The notes below the pieces were generated by a model. It was not told the origin of the DNA. It saw only the letters and a program-made list of their open reading frames with translations, and did not search any database. A DNA stretch of 64,000 nt from Watersipora subatra (Eukaryota > Bryozoa > Gymnolaemata > Cheilostomatida > Watersiporidae): positions 28,472,463 to 28,536,462 of the forward strand of contig NC_088715.1 of assembly GCF_963576615.1 (NCBI RefSeq). The letters run 5' to 3'. The position numbers and the translations under genes were made by a program. Positions 56,820 to 64,000 of this stretch are shown one piece after another; within the stretch, counting starts at the first letter, position 1; each line of letters begins with the position of its first letter.

Positions 56820-57702
56820 ACATAGGGGAGGAGTAAGATAGATGGTCACACAGGATATCTAGGCTACTCCTTATTGTAGGAGTTGTGTTATCTGTGAATG
56901 TTTTCCACTGCAATAATCTTTTTAGTCAATCAACAAAGAACCCACGGTTGCCAATTTTAACAATTTTAAACATTCATACAAAGAGCTGCAGGTGAGGTCC
57001 CTTATGTTTGCAAACTTTGACTATTTCTAGTAAGTCAATGCTGGTTGGGTCTTTGTAATTATTAAAAAAATGTTATGGATTTTAATTTTATACTAAAGTT
57101 GAACATTAAATGAGCCAATCAATGCATTTTGACAAACATTTAAAACTGTTTAATCCCAAAAATTATCAAATTACTAATGTTTTGACTGAGGACACATGGG
57201 CCAAGTCATGGTAGAATAGGCGACCGAGCGGTCCAAGTATTCTACATGAATGCAGATATATACCTCGAAGATTGGGAAGGTGGTACATCTATCCTATTTT
57301 TTTATTATGTCAGATAATCATGCCCCAATTTTACAAAAAGAAAACAGACAGAGAAGCGGTGATCGAGAATATGATGAGAAAAGCTGTCGAAGAAGAAGTA
57401 GAGGATAAGAATATCTTGAATGTCCAAATATCCTAGGGCAGCGGACTATGTATCCTCCGTACCGGCTCATGTATCCTCTTTCAAAGAATACATGAGCCAC
57501 ACTTTTAAAACTCACTTTTCATCAAATGTTTTTGTGCATGAGTTAAATGCCTTTATTGTACATGTAATGCCATATTGTATCAAATGCTTTAACTCATGGC
57601 GACATGAAATAAGGAGTTTTTTTGGCATTTTCGGCAGAATATATTCAGATTACAAATTATTAGCACTTTTGGAGGCAAATGTATCCTACTCCTCCCCTAC
57701 AT
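56820..57702. mobile_element. inverted-repeat element, 875 bp, ACAT duplication
   Basis: The element is 56824-57698. Its ends are AGGGGAGGAGTAAGATA and the complement (TATCCTACTCCTCCCCT, one difference), with ACAT on both sides. It sits in duplication copy 1, and copy 2 shows the empty site (GACATGTATC at about 58201). The interior frames (57318-57515 and 57420-57800) have no recognised domain. Confidence 0.82.
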
Positions 57703-57715
57703 GTATCAAAACTTT

Positions 57716-58215
57716 CTCCTTGCTTTTCTCCCTCAAACTTTTATATTTGGCTCATTTTGTTAAAGTTTATTTTAAAGGCATTTTGCTAGTTGGTACCTGA
57801 CTATAGTTTTAGACATGTTATTTAGGCAAGTAACACAGAAAGGGTGGCAGCCTAAAAATTACAATTGAGCATGTCAGAGCGGTTTGTCTATTGCTATAGA
57901 ACTTTTTCAATGTCAGCAGACAATTTCTTTTGCTATAAAATATCAACTCTCTTTCTTGAGTTTAACCGACACTTTTAGATAAATGAGCGACTGATTGATA
58001 CTCAAAAAAAGTCAAGAAAGCCTTATTTATAATGTTGCTCTTTATTTGCCTGGTTACAGACTGTAGGTTGCACAGTGAATGCTTCAAACTGTAAGATTCC
58101 GACATGGAGAACAATCTAAAGGTGAGTGGGCTCTTGAATAGATGGATGACCCAGAGACAAAGCTAACCATGAACTATCTCCATATTACTGATTGCTGTAG
58201 ACATGTATCAAAACG
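57716..58215 (+). repeat. tandem duplication copy 2 (uninterrupted)
   Basis: It contains in one piece the blocks found at 47936-48332 and 56716-56823, plus short flanking sequence, and serves as the reference for both empty sites. Confidence 0.85.
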
Positions 58216-58934
58216 ATGCCTACCTCGAAACTGATTTTAAATGTTATAATTTGCAGTTTATTGACAACTTTTGTGATATATAAATACAAAATAATAAAAA
58301 TGTAAAATACAGAATTATTGAAGTTGATCAAATGGGTGTTGATGGCTTATTTACTTTAGAAAGTTGTTGACTATCAAACACGCCAACTAAATTATGATAG
58401 TTGAAGTCGACGTGTAGATTTGAAGACTTTGTTTCAAAAGTACATGCAGCAGAACTCTACTTCTGTATGGCACATTTATGAATGACTAGTATGCACCTAC
58501 ACAGTAATCAACACACAGTGTAAGTTGTAGTTGACCTACATTGTGGCCTGTAAGCTCCTCATTACAGACAGACAAATGTATCAACTATCAGAACACAGTT
58601 TTACTGATATTGTCATTTTATACAGGAGAGGGTAACTCTTTGCGCATATCATAAGCTACTTTTCAAGTGATTTGTGGTTGTGTTAGTCTAATAAATACAC
58701 TGTGTAAAATAATAAATATTCCGTCATTGAAACCTACCAGAAAATAAACCAACGCAGTCCTCGTCGGTCAGTCAGCTGCCTGCTTTGCTGCTCGCTGCCA
58801 ACTTTGTGTTATTTATAACCTATGACATTTATTAGCTCTCCCCTGTCTTCCAACGCATCCCTATTGCCAAACGTGAAAAGCAACTTGTGCAATCAGCTAA
58901 TCTAATCTAGATGAATAGTCTTTAAATCACTTAC
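58216..58934. other. no gene seen
   Basis: Non-coding, possibly intron of the gene suggested by the next two exons. Confidence 0.4.
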
Positions 58935-59229
58935 CAATAGTTCCACTCTCCAGTTTACAACTAGTAAAATGATTAAACTGAAATATCTCTTATTATTATT
59001 ATTATTAAGACCAAACCAAAATGTTGGAATTCTGGTTGTTTCAACAAATAGCTCAACGCAAAATAACATAAAGAAGTGAAACAAACTCACAGCCATCTCC
59101 TCTGCTCTGCTTCTCGATGTCTGATATTAGATGTACCTGTAGGCCTTCAGCAAGCTGCACTGAAGCCGATCCACAAACAAATACGTCTGCCAGACCTAAC
59201 TGTTGTCTAATCCTAGGAAGAGCGGGCAT
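58935..59229 (-). CDS. possible first two coding exons of an unrecognised host gene
   Basis: On the minus strand an ATG at 59229 opens 46 codons (MPALPRIRQQLGLADVFVCG and on, ending around DIEKQSRGDG) to a donor GTGAGT at 59085-59090, phase 1. A 26-nt exon (58935-58960), after acceptor ACTAG and before donor GTAAGT, continues in frame (VNWRVELL). Balanced composition and matching phases argue for a real gene, but I do not recognise the family, and a 26-nt exon is unusually short. Confidence 0.35.
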
Positions 59230-60013
59230 TGATCTCGCAGCCGCCGATAAATAGTTTGCTTTCTATCCACTGTAAGCCTTCGGCAATTAGCCTGCCTCTT
59301 AATTTAAAAACTCGTTTATCCAGTTATAAAAGAATGATAAATTTTACCTCAATAAAACTACTTAAGTTAGCACTTTTTTAACTTATCAAATAAAACTTGA
59401 GATTGTTGCCATAATTTTTAACTGTTCAATAAAAAATGTCAAGTTCCAAGGAGAAATATGGGAGAGTTATGTCCAGAAAGCGTGGTAGGTCAATTATAAG
59501 GAGTGAGTGACGAATTCTTTCTAAGATTGTCTGTGGCTGCCTGTAGTTGTGTGATACAAATCTGTTTTCCCAGCAAATACTATCTTACTCGAGTCAATAT
59601 AGTTTCCACTTATTGATTCATTGATATGTATAAATATAAACTTTATAAAGCAAGGTCTTCTGACCAACTGCATTGGATATCTGATGATGATTTGAGCGCA
59701 GAATAGATTGGAGGTCTCATTTAATAAAATGCCTAGCAAGATCAAATTTGCCTGTCATTATAAACTATGCATTAAGGTTATAAGGTCATAATGAACAATT
59801 GGCCACTTTTCATGTCTAATGATGTATAACAACACAGATATATTCTGCTTTATGTTACATAATTGTTATGTGTTATGTTAGGATGTAATTCAATGGACAT
59901 AAACTGATTCATAGATGGAGACAATGTTTACATAAACCACATATTTTCATGGTCTCTTGACCTTCTTAAACTCAGGTTAATTTGTTATTGTGAAACCATT
60001 GTTTGTTAATCTG

Positions 60014-60017
<4 letters not shown>
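59230..60017. other. no gene seen
   Basis: Non-coding; probably promoter side or intergenic if the preceding exon call is right. Confidence 0.4.

Positions 60018-60109
<92 letters not shown>
60018..60109. repeat. (TA)n microsatellite
   Basis: About 90 bp of nearly uninterrupted TA, with one C. Both strands give Ile/Tyr frames that are artefacts. Confidence 0.95.
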
Positions 60110-60236
60110 CTTTGTCTAATGCTCCGAGTGAGGCTGCGAACAGACAAACAATTAAACACGGCTATTATTATAGTAAAGACTACTAAACTCTGATACTATA
60201 ATCTTATTTAAAACTGCACATTGAAGGAGATATATA

Positions 60237-61930
60237 GGCAGTAATTACAGTGCTTCGTAAAAGATTGCTTGTAGTGGGGCTTGAACTCATCACACTCAGT
60301 TTGCTAGACTGTCACTCTACTGCTTCCACCAGTCAGTCATTTCCTTATTAATATCACTCTTAATTATAGTAAAGATTAGTCTTCAAAATTGAAGAATAAT
60401 ACTCACTATAGTAGCAGTGATAATCTGTGAAGTTAGCAGATTCTTATGTGAGGGAAGTGTTATATGAACAGACTCACTACGGCTTATGAAATGTGCATGA
60501 AGCAGGATCACTTCAAGCACTGTCAGGTGGAATTGACAATCTTAAAACTTTTGTTTAATTGTATAAGTGTGCCACATCTGATTATATCTGATTAGATACT
60601 CAAGAATGCACATTTTCAATAAGGACTGTTTGGTCAACAGCAGTTTGATATTTAGGAGTTGTCCAACCAGGCTGAGATCACCCACACCAAATACAGCCAA
60701 TGAAGAGCAAAAAGGGTAAGCGAGCATTTATTCTGTTTAAATAAAGATCAGCACTGTTAGTAGCTACACTATAAATTCAAACTTTGACTGAATGAACACA
60801 ATTCTAAAATATTACAAAATGCAGTTTTTTTGCTGCAAATAATATGAAACCCACGAGATGAATATAGTCTGGTACTTTGTAAGGAAGCCATTGAGGACTT
60901 CACAGAGTCTGATCTATAGATTTGAACTGGTGTATCACAGAAGAAATTGTGATAGGACTCTCTTCCTAATTACACCCATTGTACTTGTGTGATGCAAACC
61001 ATCATGCTGATCATAAGCCCTAACCACTGAACCATGACTTCTTCATTGCCGCAATTATAATACAACTATTCAAAGGTAGTAGAGCTACAGGTAGTAGAAT
61101 GTAGAAACAATAACAAGCAAAGGTAAACGCAATACAATAGACTGAGTAGAGCATAGGGGGGGGGGGGGGAGTGAGTAGCAGGGGAGATAAAACCTAATAT
61201 GTTTATATAGTTTCTGGTCGCATGATTATAAGACTAGCACATGAAAGTTTTATATATCCACTGGTGCCCTGACAGTCTAGTGTGCTGTGAGAGATTGTCA
61301 GGTGTGCCAATAAAGTAGGCCCTACACAGAATTTATATATGCACATTAATTTAAAAATACTGGAAGGCGAATGACTGGTGCAGGTGGTATCATGCCAGGT
61401 GTCTGAGGAAAGGGTTTTGGGTTCTAACCCTGTAAAAAGCAATCTTTTCTCAACCTCAAGTTATCACTTCAAACAGATAGATGAATACAGTTTTTATTAC
61501 AGTAAAGCAAATCCAGTGTGCCTTGCAAGATCGTGAGGGTATTAAGTACCTGCAGAGTTATTCTGAAATGCAGTAAGGTGTTTGAGTGGATCAGGAGGTA
61601 GTATGTCTGGCAGTAAAGCTGAATGTCCAAGTTCAAATGCTTACATCTCGACAACCCAATGTGACTTCGGCCAGATGGTAGACTGGCTCATTACAATAAA
61701 GATTGGTTTTGTTCACTTTTCCTGCCATGGAAACAAAGAACAGCAATGTGCACAAGTATTCTGGAATGTAAAAAAAGCGGTTGATTAGCACAGGTGTTAA
61801 AGTGTTGGACAACTAAATCAAATGTTATGGATCTGAGTACCACACTAAGCACCTTATTATTCAAACTTCAAACCCTCGCTTCAAATGGTCTGACGAATGG
61901 CAGGACAAACAGACAGACACCGGTCTTACT
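60237..61930. repeat. cluster of tRNA-derived SINE-like copies
   Basis: At least five tRNA-like heads: minus at about 60265-60330 and 60985-61040 (complement ends in GAGTTCAAGCCCC-type B boxes), plus at about 61375-61435 (GGGTTCTAACCC), 61570-61650 (AAGTTCAAATGC) and 61783-61850. Each has a GGTGGTA-like or GAGTGGATCAG-like A-box region, and tails often read ATAAAGATTGG or ACAGTAAAG. None folds into a clean tRNA, so these are SINE heads, not tRNA genes. A run of 13 G lies at about 61157. Confidence 0.55.
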
Positions 61931-62520
61931 ATAGCACAGATGGTCACAGTGGGTCTAAGCCACGGCCCATCTCAATACTAAAAACCAATTTACTATTTGT
62001 CATTAGGTATTGCTACAAATGCATGTAAACAATTTGTCTTTTTAGTTTTTTGAGTACAATTATAAATTAAAGATTACAAAAACTCTGTAAAGATTGCACT
62101 TTAATAATATGATGAACCTAAGATGTATTCCTGTGCTCAAGTTAGCAATGGTTGATATTGTCACAGTATGACTCATATCTAGTCACAAGTAACTCGTTTC
62201 TTTATAACTGTTATAATCTCTGCATATGAAATATGCATATGGTTTATTATTATTGTAATTTGAAGAAATAAAAAGCTACAGTATTTATATCAGAAAACAC
62301 ATTTACTATATTGATATTACTTTGTTTCTTTCAGATGTCTGAAATAACAATAAACAAACACTCATAAACCTTTCACAGGCATGAAGAAAGATTACATGTA
62401 TGACCTGTCATGGATAAGTAGGTGTTCTCAACTAGTCAACCACATGTATTATCTGTCAGAAGATGAGGTCACTAAAGAATTGTCTGTAATTGATGAACTT
62501 CGCAAAGGATGACAATAGCC
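61931..62520. other. no gene seen
   Basis: AT-rich, non-coding. Confidence 0.4.
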
Positions 62521-62700
62521 GGCACAAAGTTAGCATATGGCTGTGTCTCTGGGCTAATGGTCTCAAAAGCCACAAAAGTGGAAGGAAGCTCTATATGAGG
62601 TTAATAAAAGGAAACAGCCATGGGAGCTCTACATAAGCAGATCAGAATTTCTTTGAACCAAAGACTAAAAGAGCAAAGGTTTCACTAGTATAGAGGCTGC
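62521..62700 (+). repeat. dispersed repeat, copy 2
   Basis: Relative of 2318-2500 in the same orientation. Confidence 0.6.
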
Positions 62701-63500
62701 GTATTTGGCAATATTGTATCCTAGTTCCAAAAAGGATCAATTTATGAAGCTGAAACATCCATTAATAATCAAAGTTAACTGAAATACCTATTATATAATT
62801 TTCAGCTTTCACTTTAATAGATTTACAGAGTACAGTGTATGTGTTCATTTAACTATTGTATTGTGTGAGATAAGTATATCTCAACGACAACCGATATTCA
62901 AGCCATCCCTACCAAACCATGACCTCTACATATTAGCATCCTTCCGTTCTCATGTCAAAGCTAAATGACAATTGGTCCAACTTATATTAATGCTAACGAA
63001 CTTTATTTTATTTATATGTACATATAACACTAGATGGTGAAACAATATCATCTTAAAATTCAAAGCCGGCCATTGACGTACACTAAATATATATTCTTAT
63101 GCCAATGTAACTTCTGACGTCATAACATGTCACCTCGAATAGCAAGACCTGTTTATACGAAGGACATTTATCTTTCCTTGCTTATTGCCTCTGTCTCTAT
63201 GTGTCTGAAACAAAAATATAATGTTATTGTTTCTTTCTGCATCTTGTGCTTGGCTCATGTCATGCATAGGTTTATATATATAAGCAAATGATACTCCTTC
63301 ATTTGTGTCAGTCATTTCAGTCAGTTTTCTATACGATACATTTGCCTGTGACACTTTAACAAATAGAATTTATAATTTGGAACTCGAGTAAACAATTCGT
63401 TACAACACTGGGCTTTCACATAAAGACCCCTTAGAATAGCAAAGTTGGAATAACCCACTATCACAGTTGCTTAAAGCCCATCAATGAGATCATAGCTATA
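62701..63500. other. no gene seen
   Basis: Non-coding. A 74-codon minus frame at 63130-63354 has no recognised content. Confidence 0.4.
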
Positions 63501-64000
63501 TTAAACCATAACTGTCACATACAACTTTTATCCTATTTACTGATTAAATCAAACATGCTGATTCCAATTTTGTACTTAAAATAAAGATTAGGTCACTAAC
63601 TTTCAGAGTAATGAAGGCTTTTTTACAGCGTTTTTATTTCGGTCTCGAAAAAAACACGATCGGCACAACAAGCTCCGCCCATAAATACGTGACGTAACCT
63701 AGCTTTTTAGGAGCAGAAGTTACATAGGGATGTTTAGACCAATTTAGAATAATAGAAAAGGGTGTTTTAAAATCCATTAATATCTAAATTCAGCCTTAAA
63801 AATAATATCAGTCTTTTCTGAAAGGTATATAAGCTATTTAGCATTGCATATTTAAAAAAGCGTGATAACAACGCTAGCCTGTGATAAAACCATGTTTTTT
63901 GAGCTCATTTTCTTCGGCGTTCAACCTATTTAAACATCGTGTAACAAGCTACGAGCAATTTTAAATAGTTTATATACCTTTCATAAAAAAACTGAAATTA
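63501..64000. mobile_element. TTAA palindromic MITE, copy 2, cut by the window end
   Basis: TTAA (63501-63504), then ACCATAACTGTCACATACAA and about 490 bases parallel to the element at 44070-44859, with about 10 percent differences. The right half lies beyond the window. Confidence 0.85.

Noticed and set aside
60240-61850. tRNA genes
   Set aside because: Only the B-box parts look tRNA-like; cloverleaf stems do not close. SINE heads are more likely.

Overview
The window is eukaryotic, animal-type DNA. It is AT-rich, has spliceosomal introns, and carries many transposons but few host genes. The one host gene I recognise is the 3' end of signal peptidase complex subunit 3 (SPCS3; two minus-strand exons at 33685-33814 and 34773-34864). 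The mix of Polinton, BEL/Pao, piggyBac, hAT, pogo/Tigger, a non-LTR RT and tRNA-type SINEs fits an invertebrate, perhaps a mollusc or another lophotrochozoan. That placement is inference; no species marker is visible.

The main object is a complete Polinton/Maverick (adintovirus-like) provirus at 14143-32688 (18,546 bp). It has inverted terminal repeats beginning AGTAGTTATG and a perfect 6-bp target duplication AGTAAT (14137-14142 and 32689-32694). All recognisable genes run on the minus strand, here given from high to low coordinate: a membrane protein of unknown role (31451-32068), a four-exon nuclear-type leader gene (28831-29994), two orphan ORFs, a zinc finger plus protein-primed DNA polymerase B (23277-27666), a small Bcl-2-like ORF, the packaging ATPase, two conserved Polinton ORFs, the integrase, the penton, a pX/pVI-like protein, the major capsid protein and the adenain-like protease. 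The capsid ORF is intact. Polymerase, integrase, penton, pX and protease carry nonsense or frameshift changes. Three later DNA transposons sit inside the provirus: two with TA duplications, one breaking the ATPase and one breaking a conserved ORF, and one with a TTA duplication.

Left of the provirus (1-14 kb) are minisatellites, several small inverted-repeat elements, a 1-kb element with a 9-bp duplication that holds a RecQ-like helicase fragment, and one possible host exon. Right of it (33-46 kb) are SPCS3, a 2.9-kb pogo-type element, a dead non-LTR reverse transcriptase flanked by two inverted copies of one transposon, and the 3' end of a BEL/Pao retrotransposon with its LTR. At 47.9-58.2 kb a tandem duplication of about 0.5 kb holds a nested stack: a hAT-like element (8-bp duplication) contains a piggyBac (TTAA) and a 1.55-kb gag-only LTR retrotransposon whose two 216-bp LTRs look identical, with a further inverted-repeat element beside it. 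The second duplication copy preserves the empty site. The last 5 kb holds a (TA)n tract, a SINE cluster and a second copy of a TTAA palindromic element.
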